Part shown: positions 25,127 through 39,688 of the stretch, in pieces
Numbering within the stretch: the first letter of the stretch is position 1
Layout: each line of letters opens with the position of its first letter
DNA from: Solicoccozyma terricola
Lineage: Eukaryota > Basidiomycota > Tremellomycetes > Filobasidiales > Piskurozymaceae
Direction: 5' to 3'
NCBI GenBank assembly: GCA_001600875.1
Contig: BCLD01000012.1
Location: 174,978 to 238,977 of the forward strand
DNA: 64,000 bases
Notes under the pieces: model-generated
The model's database searches: none
What the model was told of the DNA's origin: nothing
The model's input: the letters and a program-made list of their open reading frames with translations, nothing else
Translations under genes and position numbers: made by a program

Positions 25127-28100
25127 CTAAAACAGTCCCAAAAGGTCATCGGATTGGGCCGCTTGTCTTTGTTGTGGAGGCGAAGGTGCGGATGAGATTG
25201 GCGAGTCCAAGCCGGCGAGACCGTTGGCCGCGGGACGTACTGGTGCCGGGGAGGGTGTGGCTACGGGAGGTGCGGTGGGGGCCGCCGGCATGCTGTTGAA
25301 GAGACTGAGGAGGTCGTCGATTGGGTTGGCAGCTGGGGCACGGCTGTTCGAGACACCAGGTAGGGTGGTGGGAGCAGAAGAAATCATCGAGGACATGCCC
25401 GCAAAAGTGTTGGTCTGCGCTGGCAGAATGTCGTCCGAATCGAAGTCGAGAAGGTTTTCCGCCTGCTGCCCCGCCGACACCGTTTGCAATGCCTTGGCCG
25501 TCGAGAGGTCTTCTTCTTGTCTGTGGTGGGCAAAGAGAACCATCAGATGATGATGCATAGGATTTCGAGCGCTGCCACCTACTCATGAGACTTCTTAGCC
25601 ATCTCCCCTGCACCGAATCGTCCCTTCCCGACGAAAGTCGCTGCTGGCTTGTGATATACGCTGGCAAGGGATGAGATCTCGCCGATGAGCTCCTCCAGAA
25701 TTGCTGGGGACACAGAGGTTTGCGGGAGGCTGATCGGGGGACGGACAGCGAGAACGACGGCCTGCAGAGGAGAAATCAATTCAGCTCGCCATCAGCCAGT
25801 CATAGCGATCATAGTCCCACCTTTGCTGCCGCTGGGTCCGTGGAAAGCAGCCGCCAGTACACGTAAGCCCTGTCCCTAACATCCGGACTATCGCATTCCT
25901 TTGTCGCCGTCTGCAGCGTCCGTTGGACGATCGCCTGAGTGCTATCTGGTTTCTTGAGAAAGAGCTTGACAATGGCAGTGACCGTTTGAAGTTGAACCTA
26001 GGTGGACACCGAGTCAGACACAGTTTGTAACGGTCGTCTTCAGTTTTCTTGCACTCACAGGATACGACTCCTCCTTGAAAGAATCCAGAAAGATGCTCAA
26101 CAGCTCATCGGCATTTTCGATCTTTTCAGCGTACTCTCCAATGATCCAGATGAGGGACGCTTTGGCCTCTGGTTCGTCCAGCTCCTCGAGGTTGGAGCAG
26201 AGGATGGGAATGATACCTTCGTAACTGTGGGGGTATTTTCGGAATATATCCTAAGGGAGGGAAGTCAGAGGGAAATTCGGGAGTGAATTCGGGAACCACT
26301 CATTCACCTTGATAACGACTACAGCCTCCTGGACAACATAGCTAACCCTCGTCTGGATCAGGTCCATCAATACAGTAACGCAACGTTCCGCTGCTGAATC
26401 GATTTTGATCGCCGTTTGCCCGATAGCCTTCACTGCTTTCCGTACGAATTCCACGTCGACTTCTGACGCGTACCTGTGACGTTTTGTCCACGTCAGCTGA
26501 CATGGTCACTCGACCTGCCCAACGTTCGCACGCACTCCTTCAACTCCCCCAGCAAAGTATCCACGTTCTTCTCGTTCGCCAGCCTGACCATGATATCCAA
26601 CTTCTCAACCTTGACGTACGGAGGATCGTTGTATTTGCAAAAGAACACCCTCATCTCGTTGGACAGGATGTCCGGCCGTTTCTGAAGGAGAAGGTTGATG
26701 TTTCGCAGGGCAACCCATTGGACTTCAGGAGCCGATGATACGAGGGTGACTGCACGATGGCGAGGGTCAGCGAGGTGCTATGAACGTCTTGCAGATAACA
26801 ACTCACCGAGAGGTGGAGCCATCTTTTTGATCAATTGTTGAGTGAATTCCGTCCTACTGATTTGTCGCATGTGAATCATAATGACCTATCGCGGCCTCTA
26901 TTCAGCTGACTGTCCCTTCTCATCCTGCTCCACCCTGGACACCCACCTTGACAGCCGCCAACACCACCGCTCCATTCGCGTGTTGGAATTGCGGGAGGAC
27001 CCTCTCACAAATATGTTCACTCTCCTTCTCATCCGTAGCTTTGTAGCGAACCAAAGAGTTGAGGATCGCTATTCTGCCCCATTCCGAGCATTCACCTAGC
27101 GCTACGAGCAGCTTTGTTACCGTGGGAGAATCGATGATGAACACCGTTGCTGGAGGGACGGAAGAGACCTCTCCCTCCACGCTCGGGACCGACGATTGAG
27201 ACAGGGACGCTTCATGGATATCCGTCAAAGCGGCTACCGCATTCGCTACTACCATCGGGTTTCCATCCCCAACCAGATCCCGCAACACTTCGACAAGTCC
27301 ATACTCTAGACACAACTCTGGCTTGAGCTCGTAAGCCTTCGCGACGCATAATGCAGCAGTTTTTCGGACGTAAGGGTTTTCATCGCGAAGACAACGAGAG
27401 AGAGGGTCGCCGAGGTAATCGAGGATCTTCTCAGCGCGGAGGCATGACATGGTGCGGATTGCGAGAGCTCGAATCAGAGGATTGGAGTCGGCTGTGTCCT
27501 GGTGAGTAGAATAATGGCGTTTTAGCAATGAATTGGCGATCACAAACTGATTTACTCACTTTGACAAAAGTGTTGACCGCCAGAATGACGAGCTCCGGTT
27601 GTGTCTTTGCATAGTTCATCAAGTAGAGGTAGACCAATTTCTTCTGTTCCAGATCGTCCGTTTGCTGTGAAAAGCGTTTAACGTCAGCTGTTTACTCTTT
27701 TAGCAATTTGCCATCCGCCCCTCCTGTTCTCAACGGCCCTCGCTGTGGTGTCATGAACAAAGGCAATGTTTCATGGAGATGTCGCTTCGTAATCTGCATC
27801 TCGTATTCCTTCAGCAGTGAGACCTCCTGGTCGTTTTCATGATCATGGGATGTTTGGAGCAAGGCCACGGTCCAGCTCCTCATCGTCCAGGATCCATCTA
27901 GTCCCTGATGAGCGAGCGCTTGAAGCAGCCGATCGAATTCCTTCGTCTTGGGAAACCCAGGGCTCGCTAACCACATGCGAGCTGCTCCAGAGCTTCCATC
28001 TCTTTCGGCCTCGTCTCCCCCGTACATGAAACACCTGCTTTTCTTTTCCAGACTCACCATATTCTTCAGCACATCCGGAAACAGCCCAGACACGTCCTTT

Positions 28101-28324
28101 CCAACGGTCATATTCGCAATAACTCTCTTTATGGCATCTGATCGACGGTCTCTGTATTCCGAATTGAGCTCGGCGCGGAGTTCAAAATTCTCGCCTGGCG
28201 GAGGTGTCGGAGGGTGACATCAAAGAGGGAAGATGAGAATAAGAGAATTAACAGCCTGATGGTAGACGACTTGAAGATGGACTGCTGGACACTCACCCTT
28301 GCGAGGCGCTGCTCGAGCGTTCAT
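25127..28324 (-). CDS. APL2: AP-1 complex beta subunit (beta adaptin), ear-less fungal type
   Basis: Beta adaptin is a large subunit of the clathrin adaptor at the trans-Golgi/endosome. Start MNARAAPRK at 28324, spliced to [20 protein letters not shown], then [18 protein letters not shown] and [19 protein letters not shown], the classic beta-adaptin trunk, and [20 protein letters not shown]-like repeats follow. The hinge is rich in Pro/Ala/Ser with several Leu-Leu-Asp-like clusters ([23 protein letters not shown]) that resemble clathrin-box motifs. It ends at DDLLGLF without the appendage (ear) domain of animal beta subunits, as in other fungal Apl2. The intron 27665-28057 (393 nt) is several times longer than its neighbours. 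AP-2 beta is the alternative; the trunk alone does not fully separate them. Confidence 0.88.
27665..28057 (-). other. Unusually long, almost fully open intron in beta adaptin
   Basis: The donor GTGAGT after LKNM and the acceptor CACAG before QTDDLEQ define a 393-nt intron, a multiple of three. It reads open in the frame of the upstream exon for about 120 codons, through text such as [20 protein letters not shown], before a stop 27 nt short of the acceptor. Other introns in the window are mostly under 100 nt. The inserted text is not part of any adaptin. Confidence 0.75.
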
Positions 28325-28724
28325 CGTGGGCGAGAGCTCAAGCGGGCGTTGATCAAAGTTGTAGAGAGTAACTACAAGGACGGGTGAGATGAAGGGCTTC
28401 GGTGGTTCACGGGATGGTTGTTGGTTGTTGGTTGTTGGAAGCTGATTCGTCGATGAAGATGTTCAAACGATGAGCATGATGTTCGCGTGTCTTGGAATAT
28501 ATGTCACACCTTTATTCGCCACTTCATCCTCCATTTTCGCGCCCAACGTCATCTCCATCACCCCTCTTCGCTCAGGCGGAAGGGCAAGCAGGCATGTCAT
28601 CCTAGTTTAATACAAAAAAGGTTACAGCGGACGGATTTGTCAACAATCGTCACCCATCTTGTATACCAGCAACGGTTGTTTATTTTCCAATCTGTACATC
28701 AAACGAAATCATACCAATCCATGT
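28325..28724. other. Intergenic, no supported gene
   Basis: 400 bases between the start of beta adaptin and the stop of the next minus-strand gene. It includes GTT-rich repeats near 28420. It should hold the beta-adaptin promoter and the 3' UTR of the upstream gene; no domain-bearing frame is visible. Confidence 0.55.
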
Positions 28725-31357
28725 TCAAGCCATATCGTCTCCCATGTCACTTTCAAACGTCGTCAATGCGCCTGTCGTGCTGGTTTTATCAGCAGCCAGT
28801 CTTGCATGCCCCATATCGCGACGGTCAATCCACTCACTATCACTAGCTCTGCTCAAAGCACCGGCACTCTTCTTTCTCGGCAGGTTCTCCAGCCACGGTC
28901 TATTCATCCCCCCTGTTTGCAGAGTACCAGTAGCCAACGAGGCTCTCACATTGCGGGATGCGCCACCCCCCGTTCCACTCAGGGCACCACCGAATCCCGA
29001 GAAGCTCATGCGAGACTTCTTTAGGTCAGGGTTGTTGTTCGGTAGCGTCGGTGCCAGGGAGAGTGAAGAGAACGATGTAGGGAAGAGCGGGGATCCAGGT
29101 CCACGTTCGAAATGAGGGTGGTCAGCGACATGCGAGGGGAAGAAAGAGGAGGATTGTTGTTGGGCCGCCTGGGTGGGAAGGGAAGGCATCGTCTTGATTT
29201 GTAGCCCGACAAAGGACTTTGCCCGAAGGCGATGTGGGGAAAGGTCCGCTCGAGGGGAACTCGGGGAGCGCGGTGCATCCGGGAGAGCGCGGCGACGCTT
29301 GATGGGGCTGGATTCGTCGAGAAGGGGATCAACAATTTCTCCTCGTCCCCCGGCGACTTGGAATGGCGTGAGTCTACCAGAAGATAGCCCAGATCCCTCT
29401 TCACCGATCGTTTCCATCGCACCTGCAGCCAAAGGCGATGGGCTAATGCTACGTCCGCTCTCTGAAAGTACTCCAGCCTCGGACGATTCGAGAAGGGAAC
29501 GCCCATCTTCTGATTCACCGTCTTCTGATTTCACAACGGGGAGGATAGGCTCTATGCAGACTTGATCGCGGCCTTCATCGTCACCGTCGAAGCCCACGTT
29601 GTCGTTCGGGAAGCGGAAAGAGCTGTCCATGCCGCCTCGTACTTCATATGGGGTTGTAATCTCGTCGTCGGTGTCAAAGACATCGCCAAGAGTTCCATGC
29701 GAAGTCAGCGTGCTTGACGGATCCTCAACGTTAAGGAGGTCGGAATCGTAGCCGAGGCACGCCCCGATTTTCTCCCACAGCGCCTCTGAGTGTGCTCGGA
29801 TGGCTGTTCTGAGCTTCCGCACCCACGTGAGATCATCACAGTCTGCGCGATTCTCACGCAAATGGAGATGCAATTCGTCCCATGTCCAGGATGAGGGTGG
29901 GACCTGCCGCCAAGAAGTAGGGTCCTTAGGGTCGGCGGAGGACGTGGTCGTAAAGGTAGGGTGAATGATATCAAGCAGTTCCTTCTACATGCGGAGTGTA
30001 TCAGCAAGAGATGGAAGCTCAAAATGCACACGCGAACGCAGACTCACATTGTACGGGTTCTCAAACAACTCCGCAACCTCCGTCGGACGATCGACGAATG
30101 GTAGCAGAACGTCGTCCTGCATCTCCACGTATTCCACCGGCTCCAGCTCGAGTTGATCTTGTTCTTGCATGCTCTCGAGCGGACTACGTCCACCGAACGC
30201 GGTTGTACCACGACGACGATAGCTAGAGCTGCGACTGAGGCTCGGAGGGCGATCTTCCTCGTCCAGCGCGAGGATTGGGGATCGGAGACTCTCTGCGAGA
30301 TTAACGACCTCGCCTGGAGAGAGCGGTTTCGGACCCTCATGAATGTTGAGCGGGTTGGCGATAGACCCGGACTGGTTCACTGCGCTGTTCCCAAAGAGGA
30401 AGGACAGACGTCGCGTTGGAGTTGCTCCAACGCCGCCAGGGGAGGCAGGCCCGTACGCGTCAACGAGGGAGACGGGGCGTGCGTTTCGGGGTCGTCCAAA
30501 GGAAGGACGTTGCATATCGCTACCGCCACTGGTAGCGGACGAGCTGATCACGGAACGTGGGGAGAGTGGGGACAAGGGCGCTAGGCTACCACTCGATTTG
30601 GTGCGCCTGTAAAGAGTTGAAAATTTTCATCAGCTTGAAGTGATTGGCGAGGAGGTTTCTCACAGCGCCGGCAACCCACCCCTTCAATCCCTCCTCACCA
30701 TCCTCCTGACTTTCCTTGTTGCGAGTCGGAGCCTTGACCAGCATCAGCCTACTGATGAGACCACCAGACTGGCCTCCATTAGGTGTGCGTACATCATCGC
30801 CTCGAGAATTCCAGGAAGGTGAAGGCAAACCAGTAAGCGCGAGCCCACTCTCCCCGCCATCCCCAGACTTCAAATCACGACCACCCTCTCCTCTCGCGAT
30901 CAAGCTATCTCTCCGACTGAGTTTACTGGTCACCGAACTTGCGCGAGCTCGACGACCTTCGCCGCCTGTTTCCGACGCGGACGGTGTGCGCGCGTGAAAT
31001 ACCGAGTCGCGGTGTAGAGCCGAAGCTATGGCTGGAGACGATGTCAGTCCACCGCCTGTTACAGTACCTTGCAATGATGATATGGCACCGAGATTAAGAC
31101 CGAGTGGCCCCCCGCGAGGGTTCGGACTCGTAGATGGAGCCGTAAGTGGGGAAAAGCTTTGTAACGGCGAAAGAGCGTTCAACTGATGTCGAGGAGCTGA
31201 CACACCACGTCCCCGGGCGGGGAAAAATAATTATTCATTGATTCTTCCACCTAACCACTAAAGCACACTCACCAGACAGCCCACTTGTACTCCCAGAAGG
31301 CCTATGCGACCTCTCCTTCCTCGAAATCTCATCGAGCGCAGTCATATCAGTCGGCAT
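28725..31357 (-). CDS. Large Ser/Pro-rich, probably phospho-regulated protein, function unknown
   Basis: Start MPTDMTALDEISRKERSHRP at 31357, spliced to APRHQLNALSPLQSFSPLTA and on through at least four exons. Much of the protein is disordered with many SP/TP and RRxS-type sites (RRDSLIARG, TPTRRLSFLFGNS, SSPIKRRRALPDAPRSPSSP). The only folded-looking part is a block with WDELHLHLRENR, DLTWVRKLRTAIRAHSEALW and EKIGACLGYD, whose Trp/Leu pattern suggests a small conserved helical domain. The C-terminus ends ALTTFESDMGDDMA. I do not recognise the family. The density of proline-directed sites suggests control by CDK or MAP kinase, which is inference only. Confidence 0.6.
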
Positions 31358-32329
31358 TGTGGGGGGCGCAACGCGAAGTTCGACGGAGAATGTATTTGGA
31401 GGCTGGAAGCGGAAGGAATTGGGGTACAGGTAGCGAGAGGAATTGGATTATGCGATGATGGCGTGAAGAGGGAGAACAGGGTTCGATGGTATGTGATGGT
31501 GGTTTATTGAGGAGTTGTCGAAAAGGATGATCAAAGACCGCCGCGGTTGTATTCGCCACATTGATTGTAAGTAACGACGGTTCAAAGAAATCGAAAGAGG
31601 CGAATTGAGGTATCGGAGGTGGTACATCCAAACGAATAAGCGGGACAAGTGCACGTTGGTCGAAATGAGACAACCATGATCGATGAAGACCACCGAATAG
31701 ACATCCACAGCATTTTTCAAAGCAGAGAGGAACGAAGCGAGGAGATCACAGGCGATAAGGAAAAGGAAGAAGATGAAAAAACATTGTCAATACCCATTTT
31801 ATCATTATCACTATCCCATTAATCATCACCCAGACACCACCGTCTTCCACCATTCGAGACTTGGTTTGCATTACTGTGACACAACCCTCCTTCCGAAGGT
31901 CATCACAAAACACCCAAGAGGGACAATGAACAACTCTGAACGATTCGAGTGGCTCAGATACCCAGTCCAACCAAACAACAAATACTTCCACCATTTCCCC
32001 AATGTCTCAGTCTGTCTCTGTCCCTGTCTCTGTCCCTGTTCTGTCCCTGTCTCTGTCCCTGTCTCTGTCTCTGTCTCTGTCTCTGTCTCTCTCACGCTAG
32101 GCCATGAGACCTTTCCCCCACAAAACCTCCGAATACTGCACACGCTCTTCTCGCTGAGAGTAGTGCGCACGATGCTATGCGGAAGAGACCAGTGCTCACT
32201 TTGTTCGCGGAACAGTATACTGCTCGCTGAGTCACGAAAGGTCTGAGTACTGGCTCTTCTCGCAAGAAGAGAAATTCTTCGCTCCACTCAGACACACACT
32301 GGCTCCTCACATTCATCGAAAAAGGGTCG
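31358..32329. other. Intergenic with a TGTCTC microsatellite, no supported gene
   Basis: About 970 bases between the two Ser/Pro-rich genes. Short open frames on both strands look like chance. The right part contains the (TGTCTC)n tract and AP-1-like TGAGTCA. If the upstream gene splices at the GTGAGT near 32369, a final short exon could reach about 32287. Confidence 0.5.
32003..32093. repeat. (TGTCTC/TGTCCC)n microsatellite
   Basis: About 90 bases of 6-base units alternating TGTCTC and TGTCCC on the + strand. It lies between two minus-strand genes and is the source of a spurious ETETETGTETGT open text. Confidence 0.92.
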
Positions 32330-33160
32330 CTAACGCGAGCAACCAGCCAAGTTAAAAATAAAACTCACAATCGGACTTTCCTCACTCCTAGTATCCAACG
32401 CACTTTCCTTCTCTCCACCACCTTCGATTCCGAATTCCCCACTTTTTTGTTTTTCAAACGCTTCTCTTTCCGATTTAACCCTTTTTAATAGACCTGAAAG
32501 ACCTGCTGGGATTGGTTTTCCAGATCTATTGAATGAATGGGCACGGAGATGGTTTGAGGTTGTTGTTGGGTTGGAAGGGTTGGAAAGATCGTATGAAGGT
32601 TGGAAGATGGGATTTGGTGAAGTGGTAGAGGAGGAGGTTGGATTTGATTTCGAATCGAGTGAGGATGGATGATGTGATGAGTCGATTTCAGCGCCTATTA
32701 CACTTGATCCTTCAACTTGACCATCAGCCGGTGAGAACAAGAACGGTTTACTAATCCCCCTTTCTCCCGGTATCGTAAACGGCGAAACAGATCTCGAACT
32801 CCTCTGTGTCGAGAGGGGATTGGCAGCCTCTGTATCAAGATACTTTGATGGAGACGGAGAAGGAGATGGAGATGGACCTGGCACTTTCCCTCTATCTGCA
32901 GCGGGTGGTGACGACTCGACGAGTGACTCGTGAATGGTAGGAGATGGAGGGTTGATCAACTTGAGAATAGGGACGTTGCTGTTCCCGCCTTGGAGCTGAG
33001 ATGACCCGGGATGATCTGCGATTGAAGCAGATGAGGGAGCTGCGGTATTGGGGACTGAGACCAAAGGAGGCGACACGGTATTGGGGGCTGAGACCAAAGG
33101 AGGCGACGAGGAAGACGGTGGAAGTGAAGAAGACGGCTGAGTCGGTGGATGAGAAGCCAT
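32330..33160 (-). CDS. Ser/Pro-rich protein of unknown function
   Basis: Start MASHPPTQPSSSLPPSSSS at 33160; 276 residues if read to the stop at 32330. It has two near-identical copies of PPLVSAPNT / PPLVSVPNT, a Pro-Ser repeat (GPSPSPSPSPSKY), and a more ordered part with RSGKPIPAGLSGLLKRVKSE. A GTGAGT donor after EESPI and an AG 42 nt later would instead splice to a short end, RPFFDECEEPVCV. No domain was recognised. It could be an upstream exon of the gene at 28725-31357, since both are Ser/Pro-rich and on the same strand, but that gene has a good start of its own. Confidence 0.5.
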   Translation of the reverse strand: MASHPPTQPSSSLPPSSSSPPLVSAPNTVSPPLVSVPNTAAPSSASIADHPGSSQLQGGNSNVPILKLINPPSPTIHESLVESSPPAADRGKVPGPSPSPSPSPSKYLDTEAANPLSTQRSSRSVSPFTIPGERGISKPFLFSPADGQVEGSSVIGAEIDSSHHPSSLDSKSNPTSSSTTSPNPIFQPSYDLSNPSNPTTTSNHLRAHSFNRSGKPIPAGLSGLLKRVKSEREAFEKQKSGEFGIEGGGEKESALDTRSEESPIVSFIFNLAGCSR

Positions 33161-33350
33161 AGGTAATCGTAGCGTGACGGATGAGGGGATGACGGGTGTG
33201 TATGCCGAACGGGGGGGGGATGCTGTCGTCGGAATGGTGTATGTCCATGCTCACCTGACCGTCGACAGTCCGCGTCATCGGGGCGGAGGTGGGGCACGTG
33301 ACATGGGTGGCGGGGTGGCGGGGTGGCGACGGTGGCAACTCATACATCTC

Positions 33351-33390
33351 CTAGTCCTACTAGTCCTACTAGTCCTACTACTACTACTAC
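33351..33390. repeat. Short tandem repeat (CTAGTCCTA)n then (CTA)n
   Basis: Three 9-base units and then several CTA units lie exactly at the end of the permease gene; on its strand they read as successive TAG stops after the final VVGR. Confidence 0.8.
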
Positions 33391-35795
33391 CTCCCAACAA
33401 CCTTGATCTCCAACCACCTCGCACCCAAGTAAGCAACGCCAGCAAATCCAAAACTCAACTCGAATCCCAAATCACCTCCATATTCACCGATCATCTTGGC
33501 GATTGGACCTACGTACCACGTTTCAGCCATTCCTAGCACTGCACCGGCAACTCCCGCGCACATGGCAAAGATTCCAGCGGCGCCTATGGGGAGTTTAGAT
33601 GCTGGGAGAGACCGGAGGGGTTTAGGTTCCTACATCTGAATGCTACTCTTCGGGTAAACAGCACACTCACGAGTATCGTAGTCGTCGAGTTGATAACCAT
33701 GTAACATGTACTTCCTAAATACCGTATGTTCAAGAACCAAAATCACAATAAAGAATGCGATCCAGTATCTGCTCGCAACAGAAACCAAGTCAAGAGTCCA
33801 GATGAGTGACCTAACCCCCGCACAAGGGGAAGATCAAAAACATACCCAAGGATAGCAAGGAAATTGCTCAGAATCGCGGAGAAATGTTCTCTTCCGAATA
33901 CACCTGCAAGTGTATAAGCCAAGAAAATAACAACGGTCCTAAAAAAAAAAAGCCCCGATCACCCGTCCCCCACCAAGACCAAAAGAAAAAATCAGCCAAA
34001 CCATTCCTGTTGTCGATCAGATGAAGGCAAAATCTCACCAAATCGCTCTTGGAACCTTTTCCATGATTGGATGTAGACATTGACAGCTTAATGCAGCGGA
34101 GTATGTATTCGGTGCAAGACTGCCGATCAAGGAGAACTGTCGGGATACGGGATGGTGGAGGGGAGGGGAGGGAAGATGTGATTAGTCATTCGTTTTTTCC
34201 CTGGGTGGTGGGAGAATGATGGGATTTGGATAAGGACTCACGGTGAGGACGACTAGTAGGAATGATCCTCCGCCACCCCATGGTTCGAATACTATTTCCA
34301 CCAACCATTTGCAAACGCAAACACGAATATGAGAGAGCCGGGGGTGGGGGAGAGAGTGGAATTGGTGCATTTCGAGTGATTGCCGTGGAGAGAATGAGCA
34401 TCCTTTTTCATCTGAACCAACCATCTCCTCTCCTCCGCCACACTCACCTGCTGCGATCAATCCACCAGCCTCCCCATTCTCAAACGCAGTCGCGTATCCT
34501 ACATTGGTCATCAACAGTGCACCAAGTGTTTCAATGAAGACAAGCTATGACAAGCGGGTTGTTGCATTCGGTTGTTTAGACTTGCATGGAGACGGGGATG
34601 GACGAACAGTTTTCAACATACTGGAATCATTAGACCGAAGAATGTCATCCAGAATACTTTGGCAGGTTTAGTGTTTGCAGGGAGTCGGACATTGTAATCA
34701 CTGCGATGGGTAGAAACCGATTCAGCGAGTTAAATCTTTGTAAGTGGGTGGCGCCCGGGGTGGGGGGGGGGGGGGTTAGCACTTACGCTGCGATAGGTGC
34801 CCATCCAGCCGCAGATGAGAACACGATACCGCTGAATATTCGGACGTACCATACCCAGATCAGTATAACCGTTCTTTCAAAATCTTCACTAAAAGAAGAC
34901 CCGTTACACTCACCCGAATGACAAGAAATCACCTGCAAAGTTCACTCCAGTATCCTCGAGGGCTTTTTGAGCGTTGATATCGTATCCCGCTTTCCCGCCC
35001 AGGGCGTACATGCAAATGAAGATAATGGTCATGACGATCCATGCGTATCGTTCGTAGCTGGTTGTGGGGTCAGAGGGGAGGGAGAGAAGGGGGGGGGGAG
35101 GATGGGTGAGCCGTGTTGGCGGTATGCATAGAGCACGGGGATTTCACATACTGGTGCAGCACATTGTACCCGAAAAAGCAGACGATGAGAGCGCAGAGAG
35201 CGACGAGGATAACACCGACTACTAATGGAAGTTTCCCTGAGATGTTGTTCAAAACTTGACCACCTAGGATAACACCCGTTGTTGAGAATCCGATTTGGGT
35301 GAGGATATTCAAGATTGAAAATAAGATTCCACCGACGTATCCGACTGAATATCTCGATACGACCATGGTACGCAACCCGGTTTGAGGACCTAGCATCGCG
35401 ATGAAACCACAGCACGATGCACCTAATGCGGTGAATACCACGATTGCAGCTACAGCGTGACCGAATGAGAGGGTGAAATACGCTTGAGCGAGGAATCCAA
35501 TCGGAACGGTGGTGAGAACACTATTCACACTCCACCAAAAGATGAGTAGGTTCAGGATATGTTTGTTTGACCGTTCATTCTCAGGCACCCTCTCGATACC
35601 TCTAACCTCGACGCCACCCATTGAGAAAATCTTTCCCATCCATCGGAAGAGAGGAGATTTTTTGGCGATTTCAGATTCGGCGATAGGGTTACCATGTTCG
35701 GTGGATGAAAATGGCTCTACTCTTGTATCGAGGAGGTCGCCGCCTCCCTTTTCCTCGTCGTATAGCTGCTTGTCTGGCTGGGGATAACCCGCCAT
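33387..35795 (-). CDS. FCY2: Purine-cytosine permease (NCS1 family, Fcy2-like)
   Basis: Plasma-membrane proton symporter for cytosine and purines. Start MAGYPQPDKQLYDEEKGGGD at 35795. A soluble N-terminus contains SSTEHGNPIAESEI, then GIERVPENERSNKHILNLLI and FWWSVNSVLTTVPIGFLAQA, the conserved entry to TM1. Later segments include GPQTGLRTMVVSRYSVGYVG, ILNILTQIGFSTTGVILGGQ, then YERYAWIVMTIIFICMYALG and SSAAGWAPIAADYNVRLPAN, the family's hallmark loop. The C-terminus is GPIAKMIGEYGGDLGFELSF followed by GARWLEIKVVGR. About twelve membrane segments are expected. Eight or more introns occur; one (34762-34775) has a poly-G run. Substrate choice within the Fcy2/Fcy21 group cannot be read from sequence. 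Confidence 0.92.
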
Positions 35796-36498
35796 GTCGA
35801 TGTCGATGTCGTTTCGAAAATAAAATTGGGCAGAAGGGGAGGATTTCGGTGTTGTTAGAACTGCCCTGACGATCCGTTTCCACCTCCTGGTTGTCTATCT
35901 ATCCACCGCCCACCCATCCTTGTCGGCCCCATGCACTCCCAATCAATTTTGCCCTGAAGGTCACCGCGTGGTCGCTCGAGCAGTCAAAAAATATCTTTTT
36001 TTGTTTTAGCCGGAATGGGGCTCCACGCGCCACGTGGGCTGTTGCCCTGCCCGTATCAACCTTTGGACGGGCGTCGCGTGACCATCGGATCAGGACATCG
36101 CATTGGACACTGAAAGAAGCTCTCCACGGCTTTGATTGCTCAGGCTGAAGGGGTAGCTCGGCGGAGGGACGGTCAACACCGAGATCGGTCCACTTTGGAT
36201 TCGCAAGTTTCAACCTCCAAGCGAGACCATCGCCTTGGGAAATTTGAAGGAGTGCAGGAACATCTGCGGACACATTGCAGCATGGAACTGCCTGCTCCTA
36301 CAGTCTCCTCGTTTGACCTTTATCCCAAATGCCACTGAATCGAGACCCCCGAATCGAGACTCGCTGCCTTTTGCCAACCATGTTGCAACCATCGCCAGCC
36401 CAAACGAAGAAACAACTTTTGATAATATACATTTGAGAAATATGACAAGGAAACCCCCATTTTGAAACCGCGTCTACTAAACAAACAGAGTCTCGCAT
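35796..36498. other. Intergenic between permease start and glutamate dehydrogenase stop
   Basis: About 700 bases. A 124-codon minus frame (35899-36273) and smaller ones exist, but none shows a domain or sensible composition. It should contain the permease promoter and the GDH 3' UTR. Confidence 0.55.
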
Positions 36499-38938
<2,440 letters not shown>

Positions 38939-39688
38939 GATGCGCGTGTGTGTGTGTGTGCGTGTGTGTGTGTGTGAAAGTGTAAAAGGTGTTGTGGTTA
39001 TTGAATAGTATATGTGCGTGGATGGTTGTTGTTGTTGGTTGGAATAGGATGAATGCGACGGGGGGGGGGATACTAGATTTGATCTGTAGACTATATACTC
39101 TGATTTTCCTTTTTTCCCGTTGGTCTAAAACCCGATGTCTATCCGTGCTGTGTGCCGTCCTGTCTGTCTCTCCCTACCCTCCCTCTACCCTCCCCCCCCT
39201 CCTCCCTCCCCCCATCCACCCGAATCTCGGCCGTCCGTCCAATCGTAGAACAATCCCTCCCATTCGTCCAACACACCCCCTGCCAGGGGAAAAAAAGGTT
39301 GTTGGAGCGGGAGGGAGATAAGGGAATTACACCGGGCGCGGCGGGGGGCGAGGAGAGGGGTGACTAACCGGACTCCCAATCTCGATCACTTATTGGCTAG
39401 ATAGTGATACGGGGTCGGACCGGTTGGAGCCAATCATCGACGAGCGGCGAGGGGCGGCGCCGCGGGGGGGCCGGGATTGGGTCAGGGGGAGGGGGAGGGG
39501 GGGTGACACGTCATTGTTTGACGGAGGGAGGTGAGAGCGGGAGGGAGGGGACGGCGGGTGGGTGGCAAAGGTTGTTGCAGATAGGTAGTATGTATAAAGC
39601 TATGTGCAACGGAAGAGATGTCTCCATCATCCATCTAAAATACCTCTTAATACCTCCACATCTATCCTCCCCTAACCCCATTTTCTTT
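38939..39688. other. Intergenic between GDH start and GLE1 stop, G-rich
   Basis: 750 bases with several G-runs (near 39061, 39465, 39485) and pyrimidine runs (39170-39220). It should hold the GDH promoter and the GLE1 3' UTR. No protein-coding frame with a recognisable feature was found. Confidence 0.55.
38945..38976. repeat. (TG)n dinucleotide repeat in the GDH 5' leader
   Basis: TG/CG alternating tract starting a few bases upstream of the GDH start codon (CA-rich on the sense strand). The position puts it in the 5' UTR next to the start. Confidence 0.85.

Noticed and set aside
27692..28111. Separate 139-codon gene within beta adaptin
   Set aside because: Its first residues are the adaptin exon itself; the rest is the 393-nt intron, with good donor and acceptor, so it was described as an intron.
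35899..36273. 124-codon minus-strand open frame between permease and GDH
   Set aside because: No domain, no plausible splice partners, and no codon pattern like its neighbours.
36320..36498. Longer GDH C-terminus read through or spliced at later acceptors
   Set aside because: An acceptor at ATGATAG yields VADAARAQGQWW and a stop, the family's standard end; the alternatives add unrelated tails.
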